Part shown: in pieces, positions 34,386 through 43,811 of the stretch
Layout of the letters: each line of letters starts with the position of its first letter
Numbering within the stretch: the stretch's first letter is position 1
NCBI GenBank assembly: GCA_017549805.1
Contig: JAFYNJ010000019.1
Coordinates: 88,312 to 152,311 of the forward strand
Source: Bacteroidales bacterium
Lineage (GTDB): Bacteria; Bacteroidota; Bacteroidia; Bacteroidales; F082
Direction of reading: 5' to 3'
Length of the DNA: 64,000 nt
Notes under the pieces: model-generated
The model's input: only the letters and a program-made list of their open reading frames with translations
Database searches by the model: none
What the model was told of the DNA's origin: nothing
Translations under genes and position numbers: made by a program

Positions 34386-34847
34386 ATGGAAGAGAAAAAT
34401 TTCATTTCAAAAGCGACTGATGAAGAATCAGGGAGCAATGTAAGTGCATTGGACACCAACAAGACCCTGTTCATTGACCAGTACACCACCGACGCTCAGG
34501 GTGAAGATCCCGAGTTGTTTGAGGATGCTAAGACCATCAACGATGTGTTCGACCACTTCAAGCCGAATGTTGAGGTTGCGTTCACGGGTGAGGACGGCGG
34601 CATCGTGTCAGAGACGCTGCACTTCAACGAGATCAAGGACTTCGAGGCTGATGGCGGACGCGGCAACCTCGTGGCCAACAGCGAGTTCCTCTCCGAACAA
34701 AAGGCGCAGATGGACAGCTTCGCCAAGGTGAGGAAGCAAATCGAACAGAACAAGAAACTCCGCGATATCCTGAAGGATCCCAAGAGCAAGGAAGAGCTCA
34801 AGGACTATCTGGAGTATCTGTTGAATGAACTGAAGGATAATGAATAA
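34386..34847 (+). CDS. tssB: T6SS sheath small subunit TssB
   Basis: This 153-residue protein has the TssB/VipA features: a central conserved segment (FDHFKPNVEVAF, then FNEIKDFEADG) and a C-terminal long helix (KKLRDILKDPKSKEELKDYL) that interlocks with TssC. It forms the contractile sheath. A 75-base AT-rich gap separates it from tssH. TssC follows 24 bases later. Confidence 0.92.
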   Translation: MEEKNFISKATDEESGSNVSALDTNKTLFIDQYTTDAQGEDPELFEDAKTINDVFDHFKPNVEVAFTGEDGGIVSETLHFNEIKDFEADGGRGNLVANSEFLSEQKAQMDSFAKVRKQIEQNKKLRDILKDPKSKEELKDYLEYLLNELKDNE

Positions 34848-34871
34848 TCAAGAATTTAGAACTTAGATATT

Positions 34872-36245
34872 ATGGCAGATCCTCAATTACAAAAAGCTGC
34901 TGAAGTAAAAGTAGAACAACAAGGACAGCAGCAGTCCAAGAAAGAAGTCACCGAACTTCTGAAACAGTTTGGTGGGTTCTCGGCCGTCAAGGGTATCATT
35001 CCCACCGCCGAAGACATGAATCCTACCAAGAAAGCCATCAAGGACTCTTTCCTGAAAGACAGCCGCAAGGCTGCCAAACGCAAAGCTCTGGCTACCGAGT
35101 TGGAAGCTTGGCTGGCCATCCTCGGCGAGGACAAGACTGCAGCCACCGACTTGGTTGATAGCTGCAAGGTTCAGGAAGAGAAGCACCTCCAGGTGCTGAC
35201 TCAAGGCATCACCGATGCTCTTGACGCCTCTAAGAATCTGGAACGTTCCTATCGCGCTCTCGACATGTTCTTCAAGAACGCTGGAGCCGAGAAGGTTGAC
35301 AAGATCAAGATTGTCAATGTGGCCAAGGATGCCATCACCGATGCCGACTCGAGTTTCAAGGATCAGGTTGACGACCTGCTGAAGCATGCCTTCGACCGTT
35401 TGAGCCTGAAGGACAGCTACAGCTTCATCGTCATCCCTGGCGGCGTGTTCAAAGACAGGGTGGAACTGCTTCGTTGGGCCAAGGTAGCTCACAAGTACAG
35501 AACAATTCTGGTGACCGATACCGCTTTGGAAGACGAGAACTCACTCGAAGACCTGAAGGAAGTGACCAGCGGTTTCGTTGACAGCGATGCCGCCTTGCAA
35601 AATGTGGTCATGGCTTGCAACTGGCTCGTTGGCCGTCAGAGCGAGAAGCTCAGCTACGATGAGCAGTATGAAGATGCCTTCTACATTTCGCCCGCCGGTG
35701 CATTGGCAGGTATGATGTATGACGAAGCCACCCCGATTTCACAAGGCCGTGCCGGTAAGAAATACGGCACCGTGTCGGATGTGAAGGGCGTGAAGCTCGA
35801 CCTGCTCAAGTCGGAGATTGCTTCGTTGATGGACGATCACGTTGTGCCGATGGTCTTCTCCGAAGGCCGCGTCATGGCATTCAACAACAACACCTTGTAC
35901 AACGGCGACCTCGACGCCATGATGGAATATCCCATCGTGCGTGTGTTCGACTGGATCAAGAAGGTGTTGATGAACTATGTGCATGAGATTGCCCTTGAAA
36001 ACTGGGATCCCTACACTTCACCCAAGAAGCTGAAGGACAAGATCCAGGACTTCCTGAACCATTATCAGGGCTACCAGAACTTCTTCTCAAAGTACAAACT
36101 GGGCGACCCGAAACAGGATCCCAAGACCAAGGTGGTCTCTGTCGATATCTCCATCACCCCGTTCTTTGCCGCCAAGAACTTCGTCATCAAGCTTGAGGCT
36201 GACAACAAGGACTACATGGGCGCTGAAACCACAGCGGAAGGCTAA
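34872..36245 (+). CDS. tssC: T6SS sheath large subunit TssC
   Basis: This 457-residue protein matches TssC/VipB: the C-terminal half carries the conserved NWLVGRQSEKLSYDEQYEDAF region, the FISP-like ISPAGALAGMM and a C-terminal VDISITPFFAAKNFVIKLEA strand. With TssB it builds the sheath around the Hcp tube. It is the Bacteroidetes (subtype iii) variety judging from its N-terminus and neighbours. The 5' third encodes a helical region rich in Lys and Ala. Confidence 0.92.
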   Translation: MADPQLQKAAEVKVEQQGQQQSKKEVTELLKQFGGFSAVKGIIPTAEDMNPTKKAIKDSFLKDSRKAAKRKALATELEAWLAILGEDKTAATDLVDSCKVQEEKHLQVLTQGITDALDASKNLERSYRALDMFFKNAGAEKVDKIKIVNVAKDAITDADSSFKDQVDDLLKHAFDRLSLKDSYSFIVIPGGVFKDRVELLRWAKVAHKYRTILVTDTALEDENSLEDLKEVTSGFVDSDAALQNVVMACNWLVGRQSEKLSYDEQYEDAFYISPAGALAGMMYDEATPISQGRAGKKYGTVSDVKGVKLDLLKSEIASLMDDHVVPMVFSEGRVMAFNNNTLYNGDLDAMMEYPIVRVFDWIKKVLMNYVHEIALENWDPYTSPKKLKDKIQDFLNHYQGYQNFFSKYKLGDPKQDPKTKVVSVDISITPFFAAKNFVIKLEADNKDYMGAETTAEG

Positions 36246-36304
36246 GCAGAAAGCTGAAAACTACAAACTGAAAACTAGTACAAACCCTTAAATAACAAAT
36301 TAAA

Positions 36305-36697
36305 ATGGCTAAAACACCTGTAACACTGAAAGTTGACGGCCTCACCGAACGCGAGGTCATGATGGTCACCTATTCGTTTAACCAAGCGGTCGATACTGAA
36401 GGCCAGATGTCGGGCATTCCGAGAGGCGGTCAGATCACCCTCCGTGTGAAGGCTTTGAACGATGGCAATCCGGATCTTCTCGACTGGATGATTGCCCCGA
36501 ATCTCGCCAAGAATGGCGCCATCGAATTCAACGAGACCAAGTCAGGTAACCTGATGAAGAAGATTGAGTTCACCGATGGCTACTGCATCAACTTCGTGGA
36601 GATGTGGGAAGACAAGCTGGGTCATTACGAGGAAATCGTGATTTCCTGCCGCGAGATCAAGAACGGCCCGGTCACCTACACCAACGACTGGGCTTAA
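36305..36697 (+). CDS. tssD: T6SS inner tube protein TssD (Hcp), copy 1
   Basis: This 130-residue protein shows the Bacteroidetes TssD pattern (VTLKVDGLTEREVMMVTYSFNQ, then LDWMIAPNLAKNG) and the length of a minimal Hcp. It should stack as hexamers into the tube expelled by sheath contraction. It is followed by a very strong hairpin (36713-36742) before the second copy, which could stabilise this upstream message and raise the dose of the most abundant component (inference). Confidence 0.9.
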   Translation: MAKTPVTLKVDGLTEREVMMVTYSFNQAVDTEGQMSGIPRGGQITLRVKALNDGNPDLLDWMIAPNLAKNGAIEFNETKSGNLMKKIEFTDGYCINFVEMWEDKLGHYEEIVISCREIKNGPVTYTNDWA

Positions 36698-36712
36698 ACC
36701 TTAATGTTCAAC

Positions 36713-36742
36713 ATGGGCGGCGGAGCTGGCTCCGCCGCCCAT
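36713..36742 (+). promoter_or_regulatory. Perfect GC-rich hairpin between the two tssD genes
   Basis: ATGGGCGGCGGAGC, a two-base centre, then its exact complement form a 14-bp palindrome. No T-run follows, so it is not a standard terminator. A processing or 3'-stabilising element between hcp copies is plausible. Confidence 0.6.
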
Positions 36743-36758
36743 CTTAAAACTGAAGACC

Positions 36759-37274
36759 ATGGCAATTAAAGGAACATTGAAAATTGATGGATGTCCGGAG
36801 ACTTTCACTTTGCAAGAGTGTGAATACCGACTCAGTCAAACTGTCAGTGTGGATGGTGTTCCCACCTCTGGAGTGTGCGGCGGCTTGATTATCGCAACCA
36901 TCGTAACGCCGACCAAAGGATTCGTCCTGTATGAATGGATGCTGAATGACTTTATGAAAAAAGACGGCACCATTTCTTTTGTCATCAACGTCAATGACAA
37001 GTCCAAGAAAGGAACCCGCACCATCCGCTTCGAAGAGGCGTTCTGTACCAACTTGTTCGAGTATTACAATGGCCTTGACAAAACCATGATGACCACACGC
37101 ATTGCCATCAATGCAAGAAAAATCATGTTCGGCGACAACACAGGTCAGGGCATCGGTCTTGACAATCAGACGAAAAAAGTCATAGAAGGCTCCGTGCAGG
37201 CAGTCGATATTTTGAAGCAAAAGGCAAAATCCGCTGCTGGCGAAACGCTGCAACTTCTCGATTTTAATTATTAA
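36759..37274 (+). CDS. T6SS tube-type protein TssD (Hcp), copy 2, with C-terminal extension
   Basis: This 171-residue protein shares the Hcp core with the preceding gene (MAIKGTLKIDGCPETFTLQECEYRLSQ compared with VTLKVDGLTEREVMMVTYSFNQ). It adds about 45 residues at the C-terminus ending in a Lys/Ala helix and LLDFNY. It may cap the tube, bind VgrG or carry cargo. It lies between the main hcp and vgrG, 16 bases before vgrG. Confidence 0.85.
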   Translation: MAIKGTLKIDGCPETFTLQECEYRLSQTVSVDGVPTSGVCGGLIIATIVTPTKGFVLYEWMLNDFMKKDGTISFVINVNDKSKKGTRTIRFEEAFCTNLFEYYNGLDKTMMTTRIAINARKIMFGDNTGQGIGLDNQTKKVIEGSVQAVDILKQKAKSAAGETLQLLDFNY

Positions 37275-37290
37275 CCATAACAATTACAAT

Positions 37291-39621
37291 ATGGCGATAC
37301 AGTTAGCGAGTGATCCTAAGATAAAAATCAACGGCGAAGAGCTGAATGGATACTTATTTACGGGTTTCAAGTTGACGAAGCGGCTTTTGGAACCTAACCG
37401 TTTTGAGTTCATTCTTCGCAAGGAAGACATGACGCTGACCCAAGAGGATATCAAGTTCGAACTTCGCGAAAATCTTCTGGGGTCTTTGGTGGAATGCTCC
37501 CTTTCAGCGAATCGGGTTGATGTGGAAGGGGATTGTCAGACCGATGTGGTGGACAATTTCTTCAAAGGCTATATCCAGCATATCAAGGTGGAGAGGAAAG
37601 ACAACAAAGCTCCGTTTGAACTGCGCTGTATTGCATTTAGTCCCGACTCGCGTCTCAAGCAGTTCCCAAGCTGCTCGTCACGAGTCAACGCCACTTTGGG
37701 CAAATATGCCGCCGACATCATCTTTGGCCCTGCCGAAGGAAACTGCAAATTCGACGTGCCGTCCGGACGCTATGACGACTCTCATCCGATACAGGCATTC
37801 ATCAACCCGAGGTATAACGACCCTATGCCTTATACGGTGCAGTATCATGAAAGTGGCTATGAGTTTCTGAAACGACTTGCCAAACGTTACGGCGAGTTCT
37901 TCTATTACGAGGACGGCACACTCTATTTCGGCGAGATGAAAGAATACGATGCCGTCACCCTGCGCACCGGTATCGACTTGGAAAACTACAACTACGATCT
38001 CAATATGAACGAGCACTTGGGTATCGTGCTTACTGAGTTCGATTATATCGATCGTGGCATGGAGAGGTTGGTTGGTCGTGTAAAATGGGGCAAAGGAGGA
38101 TGGAAGCAGACGGCAGAGTCCTATCATGAGATGTCGCAATCGGCTTTCAACCACTCCATAGAATTCTTTAACGACGATCATTGCATGGTGTCGGACAGCC
38201 GTTCGGCACGTATGTTGAAAGAACCGTCATCGAGGGAGTTTGAAAAGAATGACAATGTGTTCTGGGCACGTGAACAACATGATCTTCTTGAGAAATACGT
38301 CATGGCCGACACCTTGATTTGCAGCGGTGATGCTCGTCGGGCGGATCTCAAGTTGGGGAGTGTGATCGTGATCGAGGATGAAACCAATACCGGTCCTGGA
38401 GCATCCACCGAGATGGTCCAACACGAGCCTCTGAAGGTGATTGATCTCGTCTATACTTGGGACAGCAAGAAAGACAACCGGTCGTTGGTGAACCATTTCA
38501 AAGCCATTCCCCAGAAGGCCACTGTGCCCCCATATCTCGAACGCGACAGTCAAGGTTTTCTCACCTACGGTGACTTTGACATCTTCCCATACAGCGGTCC
38601 CCAGCATGGTCGTGTGGTGGACAACAAAGATCCCTTGGGCCTTGGCAGGGTGCAGGTGGTCATGAGCTGGCAATTCCGTCAGGAATACTGCAACGACCAA
38701 GAAAAAGACATTATGGAAGTCGCGGAAAACAGGACTCCGTGGATTCGTGTCTCACAGCCGTATGGTGGGCATGAAAGAGGCTGCTACATCGTTCCGGAAA
38801 TCTTTGATGAAGTCATCGTGGGTTTTGAGCACAACAATGCGGAACGCCCTTACGTGATGGGCACTGTTCACAACAACTGGAACGACAAGGTGGACGCCAA
38901 ATGGGGAGAGGATTCCGTTGTGCAGAACAACGAATTCAAATCGATCCGTACCCGTAACGGACATACCATCGAAATCCGCGATAAAGGCAAACATGGCTAT
39001 ATCAAGATCTATGACAATGTAACCCATAATTACGTTGTGACCTTGGACACCGACCGTAGCTTGATCAAGCTTGAATCAGCAGGCAACATTGAACTGGAGG
39101 CAAAACAAGATATCGTAATGCACGCTGGCAACGATATCATCATGAATGCTGACCGTGACATCAACGAAGCGGCTGAAAACGACGTGAAAGTGAATGCTGG
39201 CAATGACATGATAAAGAATGCTGGCAATGACATGCGGTTGGAAGCAGGAAATGACATGGTACAAGGTTCGGAGAATGATTTCGCAGTTCATTCGGTTGGG
39301 GAAATGAATGTTTCTTCAGGTAAAGATATGTTGATAAGTTCCGAAGGAAGCATGTTTCCATCCTCTCACAAGGACTTTGAACTTGTTGTGGATGGCGAAG
39401 GAGATGTCTTAGGGAAGAAAGGTTTCGTCGCCGATGTTAAAGAAGGTGTTGAGTTGAAGGCTGGAAAGAGCTTCGAGTTTAAAGCTGATGATATCATCGG
39501 AATTGCTCAGAAAGAATTCAGTGAGTATTCCGAAAAACACAATATAAAAGCACAAGACGGCATCAAGATCAATGCCACTGTGTGCATTGACCTCAAAGCA
39601 AGAAGCATTAGGGAGAACTAA
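37291..39621 (+). CDS. vgrG: T6SS spike protein VgrG (TssI)
   Basis: This 776-residue protein has the gp27-like base (VQYHESGYEFLKRLAKRYGEFFYYEDG), the OB-fold gp5-like part (GRVVDNKDPLGLGRVQVVMSW and VGFEHNNAERPYVMGT) and a long C-terminal beta-helical needle made of AGNDM/AGNDI repeats (~600-660). The C-terminus is free of any enzyme domain, so cargo is expected on the PAAR-like tip or adaptors. It is followed 5 bases later by an unrecognised gene and then the PAAR-like gene. Confidence 0.94.
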   Translation: MAIQLASDPKIKINGEELNGYLFTGFKLTKRLLEPNRFEFILRKEDMTLTQEDIKFELRENLLGSLVECSLSANRVDVEGDCQTDVVDNFFKGYIQHIKVERKDNKAPFELRCIAFSPDSRLKQFPSCSSRVNATLGKYAADIIFGPAEGNCKFDVPSGRYDDSHPIQAFINPRYNDPMPYTVQYHESGYEFLKRLAKRYGEFFYYEDGTLYFGEMKEYDAVTLRTGIDLENYNYDLNMNEHLGIVLTEFDYIDRGMERLVGRVKWGKGGWKQTAESYHEMSQSAFNHSIEFFNDDHCMVSDSRSARMLKEPSSREFEKNDNVFWAREQHDLLEKYVMADTLICSGDARRADLKLGSVIVIEDETNTGPGASTEMVQHEPLKVIDLVYTWDSKKDNRSLVNHFKAIPQKATVPPYLERDSQGFLTYGDFDIFPYSGPQHGRVVDNKDPLGLGRVQVVMSWQFRQEYCNDQEKDIMEVAENRTPWIRVSQPYGGHERGCYIVPEIFDEVIVGFEHNNAERPYVMGTVHNNWNDKVDAKWGEDSVVQNNEFKSIRTRNGHTIEIRDKGKHGYIKIYDNVTHNYVVTLDTDRSLIKLESAGNIELEAKQDIVMHAGNDIIMNADRDINEAAENDVKVNAGNDMIKNAGNDMRLEAGNDMVQGSENDFAVHSVGEMNVSSGKDMLISSEGSMFPSSHKDFELVVDGEGDVLGKKGFVADVKEGVELKAGKSFEFKADDIIGIAQKEFSEYSEKHNIKAQDGIKINATVCIDLKARSIREN

Positions 39622-39626
39622 TCGTC

Positions 39627-40469
39627 ATGGATGCCTTTAACGACTGGGGAGAACTGATTGCAATGCTTCACACCAGCCCAAAAACTGGTGAGGAAAAGAC
39701 AGTTGTTGCCGAAGAAGTGCCTCAGGTCGTTCCAGAGAGTCCTGTACCGGAAGTTCCTGTTGTTGAAGAGCCAAAGGCGAAAACCGAGTCGATTTCAAGA
39801 GATGAATGGGAACAGCTGTCGGATCAACAGCGAAGAAGTGAAGAGATTGCTGAGACGTTGCGCGAAAAGATACGGTCTGTTATATCCCAATGTGGTCCCA
39901 ACCAGCAGCCCAAAGGCATACGTGCCATCTTGAGCCATCTCAACAGTGTTGCGGATGCTGCTGTTGCCACGAAAGCTTTGGTGGACTTTTATCTGGGTAA
40001 CAACGTACAACAACTTCACAGTTTCGAGGAGAGTAAGCTGAAAAGGAAGGCAATCAACACCTTCAGATCCCTTCAAGACCGCAAGCCTAGATTGCAAGCA
40101 TATATGGAGGAACTGGAAAGTATGATTAAATCAGGGGATGATCGAGTGATTCTGAATCTGAAGATTCGTAGCATTAAAGACCAGACCATAAAAATTTATG
40201 GCGAAGTTGAAAGGCAGGCTGTGGCATTTTCCAAAACTATCGAAATGTTTCCTTCGGAGAATGGTTCTTTAGCTCTTTTGAATCGTTTTACGGAGAGAAA
40301 CGACCAAAAGCTGATGACTAGCATTGACAACACCCTTAATTTGGCTGGAACCGCCATGGTGCTGGTGGAGGATGTGCCTGCCATGCTTGACGCTTTGAAG
40401 AACAATGACACAGACACCATTGTTTGTTTGCAGAAAAAATTGATTGACTACATATTTGAAAAAAAATAG
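39627..40469 (+). CDS. Unrecognised protein between VgrG and PAAR-like spike, candidate adaptor
   Basis: This 280-residue protein has an N-terminal Pro/Val/Glu-rich low-complexity stretch (VPQVVPESPVPEVPVVEEP, ~32-50) and a long helical remainder. There is no signal peptide, membrane segment or catalytic motif. Its position between vgrG and the PAAR-like gene, with 5-base and 2-base gaps, is where T6SS loading chaperones or adaptors are usually encoded. I assign no family; the adaptor role is inferred from position. Confidence 0.7.
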   Translation: MDAFNDWGELIAMLHTSPKTGEEKTVVAEEVPQVVPESPVPEVPVVEEPKAKTESISRDEWEQLSDQQRRSEEIAETLREKIRSVISQCGPNQQPKGIRAILSHLNSVADAAVATKALVDFYLGNNVQQLHSFEESKLKRKAINTFRSLQDRKPRLQAYMEELESMIKSGDDRVILNLKIRSIKDQTIKIYGEVERQAVAFSKTIEMFPSENGSLALLNRFTERNDQKLMTSIDNTLNLAGTAMVLVEDVPAMLDALKNNDTDTIVCLQKKLIDYIFEKK

Positions 40470-40471
40470 TT

Positions 40472-41191
40472 ATGGCGGAATCCTATGTAACATCTTCGGC
40501 GATGATCAGTTGCACCTTTGGGACGAATCCATGCCCCTTGATGGCGAATCCCTCACGGATGTCTTCGTTGTCAAGTCAGGCCAAATTGAATGTCAGCGAT
40601 TTTGCCACGGGGGTCAATGTATCGTCTTTCGGGATGTGTTCGTCGCCCTCCAATCCCATGGTCATTGCGGCCACTGCCGCTGCCTTGGGAGTGCCAACGC
40701 CAGCTCCTTGCGTTCCTGCCCTAGTGGGACCATGGATACCCGGGAAACCCGACATCATGATCGATGGCATGCCAGCACTGACCAACCAATGCCGTAACAC
40801 CTGTATGTGGGCAGGCCAGATATCGTTCACTAATGACGGTCAGATTCCCATTCCGCCACCGATGACCGCACCTCCCGCGGGGAGCCTCAGCAAGGTTCCG
40901 ACTGGTGATCAGGCACCATTGACCGAAAGCGAAATGGGTCAATTGTCAGTAGTCGACCAGCAACAGTATAAAGAAGACCTTGCCAAGGCGAACATGGTTG
41001 GAACCAACGAAGAGAAGATGGGGGAGGCCTGGAAGAAGACTTCTGACGACTATGCCAAGAAGGGTGAGTCAGAGAAAGCCGCCATGGCAAGCAAGAAATC
41101 AAAAGACGCCCTTGACGCAGGCGCCGACAAGCGCAATATTGCCATTGGCAATGTAAACCAAAACTATCGGGGAAAGACAAGAAAGGAATAA
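40472..41191 (+). CDS. PAAR-like (DUF4280-type) spike tip protein
   Basis: This 239-residue protein begins with a Bacteroidetes PAAR-like domain (ISCTFGTNPCPL, then SSPSNPMVIAATAA, CVPALVGPWIPGKPDIMIDGMPALTNQCRNTCMWAG). Proline/Gly turns and paired Cys replace the PAAR repeats. The C-terminal ~90 residues are charged helices (YAKKGESEKAAMASKKSKDA) that could dock the next gene product. It sharpens the VgrG spike and links effectors. The effector candidate starts 4 bases later. Confidence 0.85.
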   Translation: MAESYVTSSAMISCTFGTNPCPLMANPSRMSSLSSQAKLNVSDFATGVNVSSFGMCSSPSNPMVIAATAAALGVPTPAPCVPALVGPWIPGKPDIMIDGMPALTNQCRNTCMWAGQISFTNDGQIPIPPPMTAPPAGSLSKVPTGDQAPLTESEMGQLSVVDQQQYKEDLAKANMVGTNEEKMGEAWKKTSDDYAKKGESEKAAMASKKSKDALDAGADKRNIAIGNVNQNYRGKTRKE

Positions 41192-41195
41192 TACT

Positions 41196-43802
41196 ATGTG
41201 TGGAGGAGTTGGTACAAATGCAGCAGAATGCCCAAGCTATTCTCAGAATAATTCTTGTTCGAATAACGACAAGAAAGCTCCGACAATCTGTATCTTTTTC
41301 TCGCCATATACTTATGATTTCCTCAAAGAGAATTGTAGTTGTAGGATAATGAATTCCTTTGGTTACGACTATAATCACCATGTTCTCAGCCGTTTTATTT
41401 CAGTCATGGAATGGTCATCAAAAGGTGGTTTGAAAAAGAATCCAAAGGAAGTTGTAAAATCAAATGTTCCTGCAATAGCTAAGGGCAAGCCGGAAATTGA
41501 TTTTGACCAATACATTTTCATTGACTGCAGCAGTGAAAACTGCTCTCGGGTTGTATTTGAGCTTGCCGATGTGGTTGGCTATCTTTCATTGGCTATTTCT
41601 GAAGTAAAGGATCGCTTGTTTCGTTTGCATAAGGATGGTTGCTCTGGTAATGTAAATTTTGTTATTGCCGCCTATCAACCCATGCAACTTCTTATGTTTG
41701 CCATGCTTGCACTATTAGGCATTCCCGTAAATGATTGTATGAAATACAAAGATTTTATTCGGTTGCTATCTACGAATTGCTGGTTTAGCAGTTTGAGGTG
41801 TTGGCTTGAGAAATATCATTGGAAGCCTGTCTTAAAGGAAGGCATTGTCTATCAGGGCTATTTCTATGGGGTAAGCCAAGAAAGCGACTATTCACGGGCG
41901 ACGAAAAAATTAAAGAAATTTTACTTGGAACTTCAAAAAACCGAGCCCTATTTTAAAGGAGGTGGAATGAGGCTGTGTAAAGATGCGTGGATTGAGGAGT
42001 ATAAGGAAGCAGGTGGCGCTTCTACGGATATGTATGCCAAAGGTGAAGACAAGCCTATTTACCATAAAGGAGAAGGTCAGGGAACTTTTGAAAGCTTCTT
42101 TTTGGACGAGGAACCACTGGGATATGTTGACGGCAAGTATTATACCGTTGGTGAAATGCGTGCTGAAGTTAAGAAATGGGAAAAAATACAACAGTCTGAC
42201 CCCGTAGCACCCAAAACCTGGTATATTGATAAACCACCCAAAAATGGGAAGAGGGGCGTGGATATGGCGGCAGTTATTGACGCTGATACCACAGACATGG
42301 AGAAAGAATTCCTTGAATGGGAAGCAACCACCTACAGACCCCAAATGGCAGAATACAACCAATACATAAGGTCGATAGATAAAAGGGAAACAGATAGTAA
42401 AGAGTCAAGTATTTGGGAAAGAAAGAAAACAGAAGATGAAGCCATTTCAAAAAAATGGAGTGCTGATAAAGATGAAATCTTATATCATGGAAAAGTAAGG
42501 AAAAGAGCAGAGTTTGAAAACGAAAAAGAAAAATTAAACAAACAACGCAATGAATGGTTAACTGCGATTGCTGAAAGAAGAGATATTGCAACTAGGATTA
42601 GAATCTTAAAAGCTATATCAGCAGTTCAGTTTGGATTAGGTTTTATCTCACTTGGTGTTGCCGCACCAGTCGGAGCAGCAATACTTCTTGGAATAGACGC
42701 ATTATTGGAAGGGGCAAAAATTGCGGTTGATTTCACTTATGACAAAAACTATACATGGGGGAAAGCCGTTGATGAGCATTTGGGAGGCATTATCTGTGAT
42801 GGTGTTTCTGCACTATTATTGATTCCACAAATTGCAAGGTTTACATCAAAAGAGCTAAAAGCTATTAATTCCATGGCACCTTCACCTTCCACGCCAGCAC
42901 CTAAGACTTCGCAATACGTGGTAAAGACTAGCAACCCTAAGTTTAACTACACAACCCAGACTACTGGAACTGATATTGTCAGCTCTCATGGTTCCGTTTC
43001 GACAGGAACTGCAAAACCTGTACAAAAACCAATCCAATACACAGAGAACGGGAAAAACTATGAAATTGTTAGTATAACAGGAGATAAAAAGAATAAGAAT
43101 ATTTTAACAAATAATTTTAGCGAACTTAAGATTGGTGACAATCTTAATAGAGATACAGGATATTTTTATGTAAAAATCCGCCCAGAAGGTGGCGGCAAAG
43201 CAATAACAAGAAAATGGAATGCCGGAGAGGTAAAAAACAACACAGGGAAAACTCCAAAAGAATGGAAAGAAACCAAGGATATTACGGCTCAACATTCAGG
43301 AATGCCAACAGAAATGACAACTCAATACTCAGGAATGCCTGAAGAAATGACAAGTATTTCAACTGACCGTATTCAAACCCTGAAACAAGAGGTTCAAACA
43401 TCATTTCCTCCCGGCGAAGACAAGCATTTAGCGCAGATTCAAGAGAATGGAAACGTAAGCCAATCTCCAAAAGACTATCTTCAAGAAATGATAAACTATG
43501 TTGACGGAGAAAAGAAACCTCTAAAATTCAAATTTGTTACTAAGCAAGCTAAAGACGCTGCTTTTTGGCTTGCCAATGTGGAAGAAGGAATTAAAGCGGT
43601 TAAAGGAGGAAAAATAGCTAAAGGATCGCTGCACTTTTTAGGTGGCAGCGCCAAAGCAGCAACTTTTATTTATTCTGGATTTGGAATGTATCAGAACTGT
43701 GTTTTTGTTGTAAGCACACAAGATTTGTCGTTGGAAATGGCCAAACGTTTAGGCGTTGATGAAATTGATGGTAAAAATGTAGAGGATGTCTTTAATAAAT
43801 AG
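41196..43802 (+). CDS. Large candidate T6SS effector with hydrophobic hairpin
   Basis: This 868-residue protein starts with a Cys-rich ~190-residue domain (MCGGVGTNAAECPSYSQ; FIDCSSENCSRVVFELADVVGYL). A charged coiled region (~330-465), a hydrophobic hairpin (ISAVQFGLGFISLGVAAPVGAAILLGIDAL, ~470-500) and a divergent C-terminal region with two SGMP-containing repeats follow. It ends with a further hydrophobic stretch (~820-845). I find no known catalytic motif; pore formation is possible. The second half is far more AT-rich than the T6SS core genes, as expected for an exchangeable cargo. It follows the PAAR-like gene and precedes the putative immunity gene. Confidence 0.75.
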   Translation: MCGGVGTNAAECPSYSQNNSCSNNDKKAPTICIFFSPYTYDFLKENCSCRIMNSFGYDYNHHVLSRFISVMEWSSKGGLKKNPKEVVKSNVPAIAKGKPEIDFDQYIFIDCSSENCSRVVFELADVVGYLSLAISEVKDRLFRLHKDGCSGNVNFVIAAYQPMQLLMFAMLALLGIPVNDCMKYKDFIRLLSTNCWFSSLRCWLEKYHWKPVLKEGIVYQGYFYGVSQESDYSRATKKLKKFYLELQKTEPYFKGGGMRLCKDAWIEEYKEAGGASTDMYAKGEDKPIYHKGEGQGTFESFFLDEEPLGYVDGKYYTVGEMRAEVKKWEKIQQSDPVAPKTWYIDKPPKNGKRGVDMAAVIDADTTDMEKEFLEWEATTYRPQMAEYNQYIRSIDKRETDSKESSIWERKKTEDEAISKKWSADKDEILYHGKVRKRAEFENEKEKLNKQRNEWLTAIAERRDIATRIRILKAISAVQFGLGFISLGVAAPVGAAILLGIDALLEGAKIAVDFTYDKNYTWGKAVDEHLGGIICDGVSALLLIPQIARFTSKELKAINSMAPSPSTPAPKTSQYVVKTSNPKFNYTTQTTGTDIVSSHGSVSTGTAKPVQKPIQYTENGKNYEIVSITGDKKNKNILTNNFSELKIGDNLNRDTGYFYVKIRPEGGGKAITRKWNAGEVKNNTGKTPKEWKETKDITAQHSGMPTEMTTQYSGMPEEMTSISTDRIQTLKQEVQTSFPPGEDKHLAQIQENGNVSQSPKDYLQEMINYVDGEKKPLKFKFVTKQAKDAAFWLANVEEGIKAVKGGKIAKGSLHFLGGSAKAATFIYSGFGMYQNCVFVVSTQDLSLEMAKRLGVDEIDGKNVEDVFNK

Positions 43803-43811
43803 TGGTGAGCG

